Below, in pieces: positions 32,569-42,349 of a stretch of DNA of 64,000 nucleotides. The position numbers and the translations under genes are program-made. The stretch lies in contig NZ_LR824569.1 of assembly GCF_903969135.1 (NCBI RefSeq), forward strand, positions 5,163,722-5,227,721. Reading direction: 5' to 3'. The stretch is from Chryseobacterium sp. JV274 (GTDB taxonomy: Bacteria > Bacteroidota > Bacteroidia > Flavobacteriales > Weeksellaceae). A model generated the notes under the pieces. It ran no database searches. It saw nothing but the letters and a program-made list of their open reading frames with translations, and was not told where the DNA came from. The first letter of the stretch is position 1; the number at the start of each line of letters is the position of its first letter.

Positions 32569-33258
32569 ATGATGACAGATGTTTTAGTCGCTCATTCTTC
32601 GGACGTGGAGAAGGCGGATTTTTACAAGAAGACGTATTTGCATGTTGCTTTATCTATTCTTGCATTTATTGGAGTTGAAACGATATTATTGAAAACGGTT
32701 CCGAAAGAAATTATTTTCATGATGTTTGCTCAGAAATATATTTGGTTACTAATCATTGGAGTTTTCTGGTTAGCTTCTGTTTTAGCTTCTAAATGGTCAC
32801 TTTCACAAAGTAAATCTACTCAGTATATGGGATTAGGTTTTTACATCTTTTTGGAAGCGATTATCTTTATGCCTCTGCTTTTTATTGCTACCAATATGGC
32901 AGGCGGTACAAATGTAATTTTCCAGGCTGCTACTTTAACGATCGCAATGTTTGCCGGTATTTCAGCGGTAGCATTCACTTCTAAAAGAGATTTTTCTTTT
33001 TTAAGAAATATCATTGTGATTGGTGGATTTATTTCCATCGGACTTATTGCAGGTGGAATGATCTTCGGTTTTAACCTTGGTTTATGGTTTTCAGTAGGAA
33101 TGGTAATTTTAGCTTCGGCTGCTATTTTATATCAGACAAGTAAATTAAAAGACTCTTATGGAACGAACCAGTATGTAGGAGCGGCATTGCAGCTTTTTGC
33201 TTCAATTATGCTTTTATTCTGGTATATCCTGAGTATTCTGATGAGCAGAAGAAACTAA
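32569..33258 (+). CDS. Bax inhibitor-1 / YccA family membrane protein
   Basis: 229 residues with about seven transmembrane helices after a short charged N-terminus (SSDVEKADFYKKTYLHVALSI). Family traits include FMPLLFIATNMAGG and the aspartate-containing last loop (SKLKDSYGTNQYVGAALQLFASIMLLFWYILSI). Bacterial members are pH-sensitive ion-leak channels or FtsH regulators. A strong terminator follows. Confidence 0.88.
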   Translation: MMTDVLVAHSSDVEKADFYKKTYLHVALSILAFIGVETILLKTVPKEIIFMMFAQKYIWLLIIGVFWLASVLASKWSLSQSKSTQYMGLGFYIFLEAIIFMPLLFIATNMAGGTNVIFQAATLTIAMFAGISAVAFTSKRDFSFLRNIIVIGGFISIGLIAGGMIFGFNLGLWFSVGMVILASAAILYQTSKLKDSYGTNQYVGAALQLFASIMLLFWYILSILMSRRN

Positions 33259-33288
33259 TAGATAAGTTGATTATCTTTATAATAATAG

Positions 33289-33318
33289 TCCCGGTGATTT
33301 TTCATCGGGATTTTTTTT
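33289..33318 (+). terminator. Terminator of the BI-1 gene
   Basis: TCCCGGTGA and TCATCGGGA (one G-T pair) with a 4-nt loop, then eight T. Confidence 0.9.
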
Positions 33319-33501
33319 GAATAAAAGTTTTTTTTAAACACAAATGTCACAAATGGTTTCACGAGTAACACGAATTCAATGGGAGCGGGATTTAGTCAAA
33401 ACTTATGATGATATTGATTTATTGTCCACAGATTTCATAAATCAACACTTTTGATAGAGTGGGTTTATCTTTGGTTCAATTGCATAAATCCTTGTTGTTT
33501 A

Positions 33502-33647
33502 TTCAATAAGAACAGGCTATCATCCTGAGCGTAGACGAAGGGAGCCCTTTTACTTAAAAAGCCATTATCTATTGGCTTTAGCCAAAATTTATAATAATTA
33601 AAAATGTTTTTTTAACCGCAGATTTCACAGATTGACACAGATGATTG
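33502..33647. repeat. Dispersed repeat, copy B (inverted relative to copy A)
   Basis: About 146 bp. The right end 33621-33647 is the exact reverse complement of 22715-22741 (27 bp), and the left end 33502-33546 matches 22805-22849 with 4 differences. It contains the hairpin TTGGC-TTTA-GCCAA near 33573. Non-coding. Confidence 0.8.
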
Positions 33648-33740
33648 CATGTAATTTTGATAATTTGATAGCTATTGTCCTATTTGTGAAATTTGTGTAG
33701 AATATTTGTGCTATTAGTGTTTTAAACCATAAACCCAAAA

Positions 33741-33766
33741 AATCCGGATGATATTTCACCAGGATT
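33741..33766 (-). terminator. Weak terminator of the peroxiredoxin-thioredoxin operon
   Basis: On the minus strand AATCCTGGTGA and TCATCCGGATT pair with one mismatch and one wobble, followed by TTTT. It is about 190 bp after the last stop of the operon. Confidence 0.4.
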
Positions 33767-33954
33767 TTATTGGATATTCTTTAAAACTTCCACACAACAT
33801 CCAGCCTCATGTGACCGGGTAAGGTCCTTTGAAGTACATTTTATAGTTGAAATAAAAGATTCTTAAAGAATAGAAAAAAGTATAGTAATGAGGAAAACCT
33901 CAGGTATTGTATATGTGTTTTTATAATCTTTTAATTAAAAATAATCAAAAGATA

Positions 33955-34203
33955 TTATTTGTCGATTGATCCTAAAACCTTCTGAGCAAAAGAGTTTAAA
34001 GCATCTTTTTCACTCATTCCGTTCTGTACGTTGGCATGAACTTCTAAAGCTCCACAAATGTTGGTGATCAATTCTCCTGCAACATTTAAGTCTTCTTCGC
34101 TTGTTCCTCTGAATTCGCAGAAGCTTTCCAGTACTTCTAATGTTTTTTCAAGGTTTTCAGGAGTCTGATTCTGGTAAAACTGTCTGATTACGGGTAATTT
34201 CAT
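33955..34203 (-). CDS. Small conserved protein in peroxiredoxin operon (DUF6952-like)
   Basis: 82 residues, helical. It starts MKLPVIRQFYQ and has CEFRGTSEEDLNVAGELITNICGALEVH with two cysteines, then KDALNSFAQKVLGSIDK. Its ATG overlaps the thioredoxin stop (TAATG), so it is translationally coupled. From memory this is the DUF6952 family, found with thioredoxin and peroxiredoxin in flavobacteria; its role is unknown, perhaps as a partner in peroxide defence. Confidence 0.75.
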   Translation of the reverse strand: MKLPVIRQFYQNQTPENLEKTLEVLESFCEFRGTSEEDLNVAGELITNICGALEVHANVQNGMSEKDALNSFAQKVLGSIDK

Positions 34204-34511
34204 TATGCTAATTCGTTAAAAAGGTTAATTAAACTTTCTGTCTGGTTAGATTGAACCTGATTTACCAATTCTCCGTTTTTAAAGATCGCGAAAGTAGGTA
34301 AGTTGTCTACTTTTGCTAATTTTCTGCTTTCAGGAAGCTTTTCAGCATCTACATATAAAAATGGAATAGTATCATTTTCAGATGCCAGTTTTTTGAATTT
34401 TGGCTTCATGATTCTGCAGTTTCCGCACCATGTTGCGCCATATTGAACAACTACTTTTTCGTTGTCGTTAACGATATTTTGTAATGTATCTTCGGTTAAT
34501 TCTGTGTACAT
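34203..34511 (-). CDS. Thioredoxin-like protein with WCGNC active site
   Basis: 102 residues from ATG 34511; an upstream in-frame ATG at 34583 would add an unlikely 24-residue tail. Thioredoxin fold with QYGATWCGNCRIMKPKF: the usual Pro between the cysteines is Asn, which tends to change redox potential. The conserved cis-Pro is in NLPTFAIFKNG. It probably reduces the upstream peroxiredoxin. Confidence 0.88.
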   Translation of the reverse strand: MYTELTEDTLQNIVNDNEKVVVQYGATWCGNCRIMKPKFKKLASENDTIPFLYVDAEKLPESRKLAKVDNLPTFAIFKNGELVNQVQSNQTESLINLFNELA

Positions 34512-34635
34512 GATTGTAATTTGAAAATTTATTAATTGGGATGTGTCAATGTTTTGTAAAGAAGAAAATGAGATAATTTTCAAAAATCTTGAGATTATTT
34601 TTCAAATTATCTCATTTTCAAATTAACAAATTATA

Positions 34636-35268
34636 TTAGTTCTTAGCTAAATATTCTGCTGTAGAAGTTCTGTCAGCTTTCATAGCATCCTTTCCTTCTT
34701 CCCAGTTTGCAGGACATACTTCACCATGTTTTTGAACGTGTGTGTAAGCGTCAATTAATCTTAAGAATTCTTTTACGTTTCTTCCTAGAGGCATATCGTT
34801 TACCGCTTCATGGAAGATTTTTCCAGTTTCGTCGATAAGGTAAGTTGCTCTGTAAGTTACATTAGAACCTGTGAAAACTTCTTCTCCTTCTTCATTATAT
34901 TCAAAATCCTGATCTACAATTCCTAATGTGTTTGCCAATTGTCTGTGAGTATCAGCTAAAAGTGGGTAAGTTACTCCTTCGATACCTCCGTTATCTTTTG
35001 GTGTGTTCAACCATGCGAAGTGTACTTCGTTAGTATCACAAGATGCACCAATTACTTTAGTGTTTCTTTTTTCGAACTCTCCTAAAGCCTCCTGAAAAGC
35101 GTGAAGCTCAGTAGGGCATACGAAAGTAAAATCTTTAGGGTACCAGAATAAAAGAACTTTTTGCTGGTTGTTTACTGCTTCATCAAGGATGTTGATTCTT
35201 AAATCGTCACCCATTTCGGACATTGCGTCAATTGTTAAATTTGGGAATTTTTTTCCTACTAAAGACAT
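34636..35268 (-). CDS. 2-Cys peroxiredoxin (Prx1/AhpC type)
   Basis: 210 residues. Peroxidatic cysteine C51 in DFTFVCPTEL and resolving cysteine C185 in GEVCPANW; catalytic Thr and Arg are in place. It reduces hydrogen peroxide and alkyl hydroperoxides. It is the first gene of an operon with the thioredoxin and the 82-aa protein, with 124 bp before the thioredoxin start. Confidence 0.95.
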   Translation of the reverse strand: MSLVGKKFPNLTIDAMSEMGDDLRINILDEAVNNQQKVLLFWYPKDFTFVCPTELHAFQEALGEFEKRNTKVIGASCDTNEVHFAWLNTPKDNGGIEGVTYPLLADTHRQLANTLGIVDQDFEYNEEGEEVFTGSNVTYRATYLIDETGKIFHEAVNDMPLGRNVKEFLRLIDAYTHVQKHGEVCPANWEEGKDAMKADRTSTAEYLAKN

Positions 35269-35382
35269 AATTTTCTGTTTTTATATTTAAATTTCTATCG
35301 CAAAGATATGAAAGATTCATCTATCGAACAAACAAATATTGATAAATAAAATCTATAATTGTTTTTGACACGCTGTTAAATA

Positions 35383-35408
35383 AAAAAGCCCTGATAACAG
35401 GGCTTTTT
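35383..35408. terminator. Terminator after the M16 peptidase gene
   Basis: AAAAAGCCCTG and CAGGGCTTTTT form an 11-bp stem with an ATAA loop; it works in both directions. Confidence 0.9.
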
Positions 35409-35415
35409 GTTTATT

Positions 35416-38355
35416 TTAGTAACCAAATACTTCGGTTAAATTAAGTTTTTTTACCTCACCTAATTTCTGCATATCAGCCTCATTTACTTTATCTTGAGAA
35501 GCAACGAGACAGTATGTGTAGTTTTTGTTCTTCATTTCCTTATCGTGGAACGTATTGATGTCTGCAAAAGACAGTTTTGGTACCTGTTCGTAGACGTTCT
35601 TTCTCATGTCAAAGTTGTTTCCAAGTCTTTGAGATTTCAGATAAGAGAAGATGATTCCGTCCTGAGTAATTCTTTCAGAAGCAATAGATTTTTTCAACCC
35701 GCTTTTTGCAGTTTCAAATAACTGTTCAGATTTTGGAAGAGTTGTTAAAAGCTCATTCATTGCTGTTGTAGACTCATTGAATTTGTCTGCCTGTGTTCCT
35801 ACATACGCCATAATCATATCCTTGTCTGTTTTCTTGCTAGGAAGTGCAAAATAAGAGTAGGTAGAATAAGCCAGTGCTTTAGATTCTCTGATCGTCTGGA
35901 AAACAATAGATCCCATTCCGCCTCCAAAATAGTTGTTGAACAAGCTTACAGTAGGCGTCGTAGAAGGGTTGTATTGATCTGCGTTTCTCACCCAGAAAAT
36001 TTCTGCCTGTACCATGTCATAATGAGCAAATAATACCTTGTTCTTATCAGTCGGGATCTGAGCAAAAGTTTTTGACTTAGGAAGATCTTTCAGGGTTGCA
36101 GGAAGTTTGTGGACAGGTTTTAGAGATGCTACCACATCATTTCCTGATTTCGGACCGTAATACAATACTTTGTGCTTGAAATTGAAAAGATCGTGAAGTA
36201 CATTGATCAGATCTTCTGCTTTTAAGGCGTCAAGTTCAGCATCGCTCAGTACATTGTTGAAAGGATTCTGTGCACCATACTGGGCATAACTTCTCAGTCC
36301 GGCCATGATGGTTCCTTTATTTTGCTTCGCATTCGCTCTGGCTTTTTTCAGTCTTGTTTTGTAAGCATCAAGAGCGGTTTGGTCTGCCTGGCAGTTTTTA
36401 ATCAGATCTTCAAATAAAGAGATCGTTTTATCGAAGTTTTCATTTAAACCTTCAAGTGATACATAAGTTTCTTCATTTCCTGCGCCAACATTGAAGCTTG
36501 AAGCAAGTTTATAGAATTCTTTGCTGATTACTTCTGAAGATTTGTCTTTAGTTCCTAAATACTGAAGATATTCTGCTGCTATAGGAAGAATTTTGTTGTT
36601 CCATTTTCCGGAATCAAAGTGATAATACATTCTGAACAGCGCATTATCTGTATTTTTTACAGAAAGTACCTCTACATCGGCCAATTTGTTTTTAGCAATG
36701 TCTTTATCATAATTCAACCATACCGGAGCGATAGGGTTTTCAGGCATATCATCAATCTTCTTAAGGAAAGGAGATTGGTCTTCTCTGTTTACAGAAACCG
36801 GAGTGATTGTTGGCTTGTCAACTTTCACTATACTCTTGTCTTCTCCTTTTCTTTTGTAAACTGCAACGTAGTTGTTATTCTGAAGATATTTGGATACGAA
36901 ATCCATGATGTCTTTCTTCGTAAGTTTTGAAATTTCGTCTACATACTCCAGTGTTGCTTTGTGGTCAATGTCTGAAGTAAATTCATCCATCAGGATGCTT
37001 GCTCTTGACGAATATTTTTCATCTTTCTGAATAATACCTTTCTTTTCGTTGTTGACGATAGATTGAATCAGGTCATCAGAAAATTCTCCTTTTCTTAATT
37101 TATCAATTTCCTGAAGAAGAAGATTTTTTACTTCATCCAGAGACTGTCCTTCAGTTGGTTTTCCTTGAAGAAGTAATACTGAATAATCTTTTAAAGTATA
37201 AGAACCTGCATAAGCCCCAAGTAATTTTTGTTTTTTTACCAGGTTAAGGTCAATCAATCCAGCCTGTCCGTTGGTAAGCATATTTCCAACAAGGTTCAGC
37301 ATTCTTGCATCTTTTGTAGAAGCTCCCGGAAATCTGAAACCAAGCATTACATTTTCAGGATTAGGTCCTACAACTTCTTTTACAATGGGAGCTGTAATGG
37401 GTTTTTCCTGTCCTACTTTATATTCAGGAATGGCTTTGGGCTTCATATATGAGAAAGCCTTGTCAATTTTTGCAATCACTTCATCCGGGTTAAAATCTCC
37501 GGACATGATGATTCCCATGTTATTGGGAACGTAATAATTGTTGTAATATTCTCTGATAGCGTGTAGAGAAGGGTTCTTCAAATGTTCAATCGTCCCGATG
37601 GTTGTTTGCTTTCCGTAATTATTGTTAGGGAAAAGACTGGCAAACATCGTATCATAAACTTTATCTCCATCATCATCAAGAGACCTGTTTTTTTCTTCAT
37701 ATACTGCTTCAAGCTCTGTGTGGAAGAGTCTCAAAACAGGCTCTCTGAATCTTTCAGCCTGTACAGCAAGAAATTTGTCAAGAACATTGGATGGTACATC
37801 TTCTGTGTATACCGTTTGTTCAAAGGAAGTGAAGGCATTGGTTCCGTCAGCTCCCATACCGGCCATCATTTTGTCGTATTCATTCGCTATTGCATATTTG
37901 GCAGCCTCTCCGGAAACCTTGTCAATCTCTTTGTAGATCTCTTTTCTTTTAGCTTCGTCTTTAGTTTGGTTGTACTTTTCGTAAAGAGCATCAATCTGGT
38001 CTAAAAGAGGTTTTTCTTTTGCCCAGTCCTTAGATCCGAATTGATTGGTGCCTTTGAAAAGCATATGCTCCAGATAATGGGCAAGACCGGTGTGGTCTGC
38101 AGGGTCGGTTTTACTTCCTGCCTTTGTGGCAATATATGTTTGTATCCTCGGGTCCTTATTGGTAGGGCTCAGGATAACCGTTAATCCGTTCTTTAAGGTA
38201 TAATACCTTGCAGAAGTAGGGTCGTTGGTAACATATTTATACTTATAGCCATTAGAATTTCCTTCTTTCCATTGGAAATCCTGGCCAAAAGCATATCCTG
38301 CAAAACTTGCGGCGGCAATACTGGTCGCGATGGTTAGTTTTTTTAACAGATTCAT
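35416..38355 (-). CDS. M16 family metallopeptidase, two-half form
   Basis: 979 residues with a signal peptide (AAASFAGYAFGQ). The first half carries the inverted zinc motif H93-xx-E96-H97 in GLAHYLEHMLFKGTNQ and the distal glutamate in ELEAVYEEKNRSLDDD. The second half (about 520-979) is a non-catalytic M16 repeat that closes the chamber. This pitrilysin-like form degrades short peptides in the periplasm. An aminotransferase gene lies 33 bp upstream on the same strand, so co-transcription is possible. Confidence 0.93.
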   Translation of the reverse strand: MNLLKKLTIATSIAAASFAGYAFGQDFQWKEGNSNGYKYKYVTNDPTSARYYTLKNGLTVILSPTNKDPRIQTYIATKAGSKTDPADHTGLAHYLEHMLFKGTNQFGSKDWAKEKPLLDQIDALYEKYNQTKDEAKRKEIYKEIDKVSGEAAKYAIANEYDKMMAGMGADGTNAFTSFEQTVYTEDVPSNVLDKFLAVQAERFREPVLRLFHTELEAVYEEKNRSLDDDGDKVYDTMFASLFPNNNYGKQTTIGTIEHLKNPSLHAIREYYNNYYVPNNMGIIMSGDFNPDEVIAKIDKAFSYMKPKAIPEYKVGQEKPITAPIVKEVVGPNPENVMLGFRFPGASTKDARMLNLVGNMLTNGQAGLIDLNLVKKQKLLGAYAGSYTLKDYSVLLLQGKPTEGQSLDEVKNLLLQEIDKLRKGEFSDDLIQSIVNNEKKGIIQKDEKYSSRASILMDEFTSDIDHKATLEYVDEISKLTKKDIMDFVSKYLQNNNYVAVYKRKGEDKSIVKVDKPTITPVSVNREDQSPFLKKIDDMPENPIAPVWLNYDKDIAKNKLADVEVLSVKNTDNALFRMYYHFDSGKWNNKILPIAAEYLQYLGTKDKSSEVISKEFYKLASSFNVGAGNEETYVSLEGLNENFDKTISLFEDLIKNCQADQTALDAYKTRLKKARANAKQNKGTIMAGLRSYAQYGAQNPFNNVLSDAELDALKAEDLINVLHDLFNFKHKVLYYGPKSGNDVVASLKPVHKLPATLKDLPKSKTFAQIPTDKNKVLFAHYDMVQAEIFWVRNADQYNPSTTPTVSLFNNYFGGGMGSIVFQTIRESKALAYSTYSYFALPSKKTDKDMIMAYVGTQADKFNESTTAMNELLTTLPKSEQLFETAKSGLKKSIASERITQDGIIFSYLKSQRLGNNFDMRKNVYEQVPKLSFADINTFHDKEMKNKNYTYCLVASQDKVNEADMQKLGEVKKLNLTEVFGY

Positions 38356-38388
38356 TGCTGTTGTACTTTATTTTTGGTTATTAATTTG

Positions 38389-39582
38389 TTAGTTGAATTG
38401 CTCCAATAAATTTTTGATTCGCTTCATTGCTTCTCTCAAATCTTCTTCAGATGCAGCGTAAGAGAATCTGATACATTCCGGACTTCCGAAAGAGAATCCG
38501 CCGACACAGCCTACGTGAGCATTTTCCAGTAGGAACATTGCAAAATCGTCAGAGTCCTTAATTTCAGTTCCGTTCAGGTTTTTTCCGATATAATGCGAAA
38601 TGTCCGGGAAGAAATAGAATGCTGCTTTAGGAAGCAATACTTTAAATCCTGGAATTTCTTTGATCAGTTCATACACAAGATCTCTTCTTTCTTTGAAAGC
38701 ATCAATCATGTATTTATATTCAGAAGGATCTGTTTTCAATGCGGTGATAGAAGCTCTCTGTGCCATGGTGTTGGCTCCGCTGGTCATCTGTCCCTGTACT
38801 TTTTCACACGCTTTTGCCAGCCATTCCGGACAGGCAGAATAACCGATTCTCCATCCTGTCATTGCGAATGCTTTTGACATTCCGTTGATCACCGCTGTCT
38901 GTTCATATACTTCAGGAAACTGTGCAATAGAAGTCGTTTTTGTTTCGTAATTGATATACTCGTAAATCTCATCAGAAATTATCGTTATCTGAGGGTATTT
39001 GGCGATAACTTTTGCAATGGATTTTAATTCGTCATAAGTGTAATAGCCACCTGATGGATTACATGGAGAACTGAAAAGTACCGCTTTGGTTTTCTCTGTA
39101 ATAGCCCCTTCAAGCTGTTCTGCTGTTACTTTAAAGTCCGTTAAATAAGAGGTAGGAAGCATTACGGAAGCTCCACCCATCATTTTTACCATTTCATCAT
39201 AGCTTACCCAATATGGAGCTGGAAGAAGAACTTCATCCCCATCATTGATAATGGAGGCAAGAACATTTATAATAGCTTGTTTGGCGCCATTTGAAACACA
39301 GATCTGGGTGGGTTTGTATTCCAGGTTGTTATCTCTTTTTAATTTATGAGCAATAGCCTCTCGCAGTTCCAGAAATCCGGGTACAGGAGAGTAGTGGCTG
39401 TAGTTTTGGTTGATGGCATCAAAAGCGGCCTGTTTGATATTGTCCGGAACATCAAAATCCGGTTCACCAAGAGTTAAGCTGATCACGTCTATTCCGCTGG
39501 CTTTCATTTCTCTGGCTTTGTTAGACATTACAAATGTCTGTGAGTATCCTAATCTTTTTACTCTATCTGAAAGTTTATCCAT
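38389..39582 (-). CDS. Aspartate-type aminotransferase (PLP class I)
   Basis: 397 residues, subgroup I-gamma/beta aspartate or prephenate aminotransferase. Markers: SLTLGEPDFDVP, SNGAKQAI, SSPCNPSGGYY, ISDEIYEYINYE, PLP lysine in NGMSKAFAMTGWRIGY, and the substrate arginine in IRFSYA. Likely makes aspartate or glutamate-linked amino acids; action on prephenate is possible but not decidable here. Confidence 0.92.
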   Translation of the reverse strand: MDKLSDRVKRLGYSQTFVMSNKAREMKASGIDVISLTLGEPDFDVPDNIKQAAFDAINQNYSHYSPVPGFLELREAIAHKLKRDNNLEYKPTQICVSNGAKQAIINVLASIINDGDEVLLPAPYWVSYDEMVKMMGGASVMLPTSYLTDFKVTAEQLEGAITEKTKAVLFSSPCNPSGGYYTYDELKSIAKVIAKYPQITIISDEIYEYINYETKTTSIAQFPEVYEQTAVINGMSKAFAMTGWRIGYSACPEWLAKACEKVQGQMTSGANTMAQRASITALKTDPSEYKYMIDAFKERRDLVYELIKEIPGFKVLLPKAAFYFFPDISHYIGKNLNGTEIKDSDDFAMFLLENAHVGCVGGFSFGSPECIRFSYAASEEDLREAMKRIKNLLEQFN

Positions 39583-39811
39583 GTATTTTTTTGAATTTTA
39601 ACAAATATATAATAAAAACGCCTTTCAGGGATAATAAAAGTGGGTTTGGTTAGAAGATTTTTGTCAGGTTTTAACCAAATTTAACCTGTTTGAGAATCAT
39701 TGCATCTTTTTCACGGTTTGGCAGATATTAACCCATAATGAACTTCATTAAAATAAAAAACTATATAGTAGCCCTATGGTTTTGTATCTTTAACAATCTA
39801 AGATTGATCCT

Positions 39812-41149
39812 ATGAAATATTTCGTTTTTCTGCTGCTGATTTCCTGCACTGTTTTCTCTCAGAAACATTCAAAAGATGAGGAAGTGAAAAAATATGTCTC
39901 GCAAGTGAGTGAAGACTCATTGAAGTCATACATCGGTAAGCTGGTGAGTTTTGAAACAAGACATACTTTAAGCACGCTGGATGATCCAAAGCATGGAATA
40001 GGAGCAGCAAGAAACTGGATTATTAAAAAATTCAATGAATATGCAAAAAACTCCGGAGGCAGAATGGAAGTATACCTTCAGCAGGAAGATCTTCAGCCGG
40101 ATGGAAAGCGAATTGATAAAGCAGTCAATCTTGGAAATGCTGTTGCTTTTCTGAAAGGTACGGATCCTGATGATAAAAGAATATTTCTGATCGGCGGGCA
40201 CCTTGACTCCAGGGTGACAGATGTGATGAACAGAACTTCCAAAGCACCCGGAGCCAATGATGATGGCAGTGGAGTAAGCGCCGTTATAGAATCTGCAAGG
40301 ATATTAAGCAGATCTTCATTTCCGGCCTCCATTATCTTTGTGGCGTTTTCAGGAGAAGAGCAATCACTTTTGGGATCTAAACAATTGGCTGAAAAAATTA
40401 AGAGAGAAAATTTACAGTTGGAAGCTGTTCTGAACAATGATATGATTGGTAACCCAGAGGCAGGAGAAACTGGAGAAGTCAATACCCGCATACTCCGTGT
40501 ATTCAGTGAAGGTCTGCCGTATAAAGATTTGGACAAAAAGGCAATGACGATCAGAAATCTGGGTTTTGAAAATGACAGCGAATCCAGACAGCTGGCAAGA
40601 TATATCAAAGAAATTACAGAACAGTACATCAAAGGACTTGAAATAAAACTGATCTACAGAAATGACAGGTTTCTGCGCGGAGGAGATCATACCAGCTTTG
40701 TTAATAATGGTTTTCCTTCAGTAAGACTTACCGAGTATTATGAAAATTACGATCATCAGCATCAGGATATAAGAGTAGAAAACAATAAGCAATATGGTGA
40801 CCTTCCGGAATTTATAGATTTTAAATATCTGAAAAAGAATGTGGCTGCCAATATAGCGGTACTTGCCAGTCTTGCGAAATCCACTTCAAAACCTGAAAAA
40901 GTAGAAATGGATGTTAAAGAACTGACCAATTCCACAACTCTGCATTGGGAAAAACCAAAATCAGGAACTCCGGCAGGATATTATGTGCTGGCCCGTGAAA
41001 CAGACAGTCCGGTATGGCAGAAAAAAATATTTACAAAAGAGCTTTCCATTAAAGTTCCGCTTTCCAAAGACAATTATATTTTTGCCGTACAGACAATCAG
41101 CCAGTCCGGAAACCTGAACGTGCCTGTAATTCCGGGTATTGCAAAGTGA
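39812..41149 (+). CDS. Secreted M28 family aminopeptidase with C-terminal FN3-like domain
   Basis: 445 residues, signal peptide MKYFVFLLLISCTVFSQ. Zinc site complete: GGHLDSR, GANDDGSG, SGEEQSLLGS, NNDMIG and the histidine in DHTSFVNNG. The last ~90 residues look like a fibronectin-III/beta-sandwich module (STTLHWEKPKSGTPAGYYVLAR). It belongs to a different branch from the three M28 genes at 22.9-27.0 kb, with a shorter N-terminal part and no long inserted domain. Confidence 0.92.
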   Translation: MKYFVFLLLISCTVFSQKHSKDEEVKKYVSQVSEDSLKSYIGKLVSFETRHTLSTLDDPKHGIGAARNWIIKKFNEYAKNSGGRMEVYLQQEDLQPDGKRIDKAVNLGNAVAFLKGTDPDDKRIFLIGGHLDSRVTDVMNRTSKAPGANDDGSGVSAVIESARILSRSSFPASIIFVAFSGEEQSLLGSKQLAEKIKRENLQLEAVLNNDMIGNPEAGETGEVNTRILRVFSEGLPYKDLDKKAMTIRNLGFENDSESRQLARYIKEITEQYIKGLEIKLIYRNDRFLRGGDHTSFVNNGFPSVRLTEYYENYDHQHQDIRVENNKQYGDLPEFIDFKYLKKNVAANIAVLASLAKSTSKPEKVEMDVKELTNSTTLHWEKPKSGTPAGYYVLARETDSPVWQKKIFTKELSIKVPLSKDNYIFAVQTISQSGNLNVPVIPGIAK

Positions 41150-41246
41150 TGATCTCTGTTGAAAAACAGGGATCAAGGCCTGCCGGGAAAAGTAGATTTG
41201 AATACAAGAGAAATAAAACTTATTTTTGCTGTTTATAATAATTCAC

Positions 41247-41882
41247 ATGTCTGCATCGTTACTATTAAAATATTTCCCGGATCTTACTGAAAGACAGAGA
41301 GAACAGTTTTCGCAATTGGAAAATCTGTACAATGAATGGAATGAAAAAATCAATGTAATTTCCAGAAAAGATATGGAGTCGCTGTATGAAAAGCATATTC
41401 TCCACTCTTTGGGAATTGCAAAAGTGATGGAATTTGCTCCTGGAACAAAAGTTTTGGATATCGGAACCGGAGGTGGTTTTCCGGGAATTCCTTTGGCGAT
41501 CCTGTTTCCTGAGACAGAATTTACGCTTATTGATTCTATCGGTAAGAAAATCAGTGTAGTACAGGCGGTATCAGAAGGTGTAGGATTGACGAATGTAACA
41601 GCGATCCACGGAAGAGCAGAAAAACTGAAAGAAAAATTCCACTTTGTAGTCAGCAGAGCGGTAACCCAGATGCCGGAATTTTTAAGATGGCTGAAAGGAA
41701 AGTTTGAAAAAGAACAGTTTAACACTAAACATAACGGAATTTTATATTTGAAAGGCGGGGATCTCGCAGAAGAACTTGCTGGCCTTAAATGTGAAATTTT
41801 CAACCTTAAACACTATTTTGATGAAGAATTTTTTGATACTAAAAAAGTAGTTTATGTATCAAAAGGTAATTTTAATTCCTGA
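41247..41882 (+). CDS. rsmG: 16S rRNA m7G527 methyltransferase
   Basis: 211 residues from ATG 41247; a TTG at 41226 is less likely. GidB/RsmG family: VLDIGTGGGFPGIPLAI SAM loop, LIDSIGKKISVVQ, HGRAEKL, and VSRAVTQMPEFLRW. It methylates G527 in the 530 loop of 16S rRNA; loss gives low-level streptomycin resistance in several bacteria. Confidence 0.95.
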   Translation: MSASLLLKYFPDLTERQREQFSQLENLYNEWNEKINVISRKDMESLYEKHILHSLGIAKVMEFAPGTKVLDIGTGGGFPGIPLAILFPETEFTLIDSIGKKISVVQAVSEGVGLTNVTAIHGRAEKLKEKFHFVVSRAVTQMPEFLRWLKGKFEKEQFNTKHNGILYLKGGDLAEELAGLKCEIFNLKHYFDEEFFDTKKVVYVSKGNFNS

Positions 41883-41944
41883 TTTTTATGTAAATAAGGA
41901 ATAATTTTTGCTAATATTTGTTAATAATCAGAAAACTAAAGGTT

Positions 41945-42349
41945 ATGAAAAAACTTTTAAATATTGGATTTTCAGTATTACTGTTTGGCGGGCTTCTGGT
42001 TTCGTGTAATGACGACGATTACCATACAATTGAATCTATTGATAAGATCAAAATAGACAGCGTAAAAATTGTCAATGACACCATGGATGTTTTTGCGATA
42101 CAGAGCATAAAAACTTATTCCACCTATCCCTCTCATTGTGATGGCTTTTACGGCTATGATTATATTTACAATACTAATCTTGAAAGAACGGTGACTTCCT
42201 ACAAATATATCACAAACGGACCTTGTACGCAGGGAAGTTATGTAGGAGCCAATCAGATCAACTTCAGTCCGCAGAGAAAAGGAACTTATACTTTTAAATT
42301 CTGGAACGGAGGAAATAACTGGATTACGAAAACAATTGTGGTAGAATAA
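41945..42349 (+). CDS. Small lipoprotein of unknown function
   Basis: 134 residues from ATG 41945. Lipobox GGLLVSC followed by NDDD, an acidic run often seen in Bacteroidota lipoproteins. The rest is beta-rich with four cysteines in HCDGFYGYDYIYN and NGPCTQGSYVG surroundings. Its stop overlaps the next ATG (TAATG), so it is coupled to the zincin-like gene. Confidence 0.65.
   Translation: MKKLLNIGFSVLLFGGLLVSCNDDDYHTIESIDKIKIDSVKIVNDTMDVFAIQSIKTYSTYPSHCDGFYGYDYIYNTNLERTVTSYKYITNGPCTQGSYVGANQINFSPQRKGTYTFKFWNGGNNWITKTIVVE

Larger units (their letters stand above)
33259..33954. other. 696-bp non-coding stretch with repeats
   Basis: It holds the terminator of the BI-1 gene, copy B of the dispersed repeat, several CACAAAT/ATTTGTG-type short inverted words on both sides of it (about 33340-33370 and 33680-33715), and a weak minus-strand terminator near 33741-33766. 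No protein gene is seen. Confidence 0.6.

Noticed and set aside
41243..41803. 186-codon minus-strand ORF across rsmG
   Set aside because: Antisense shadow; rsmG motifs are clear on the plus strand.
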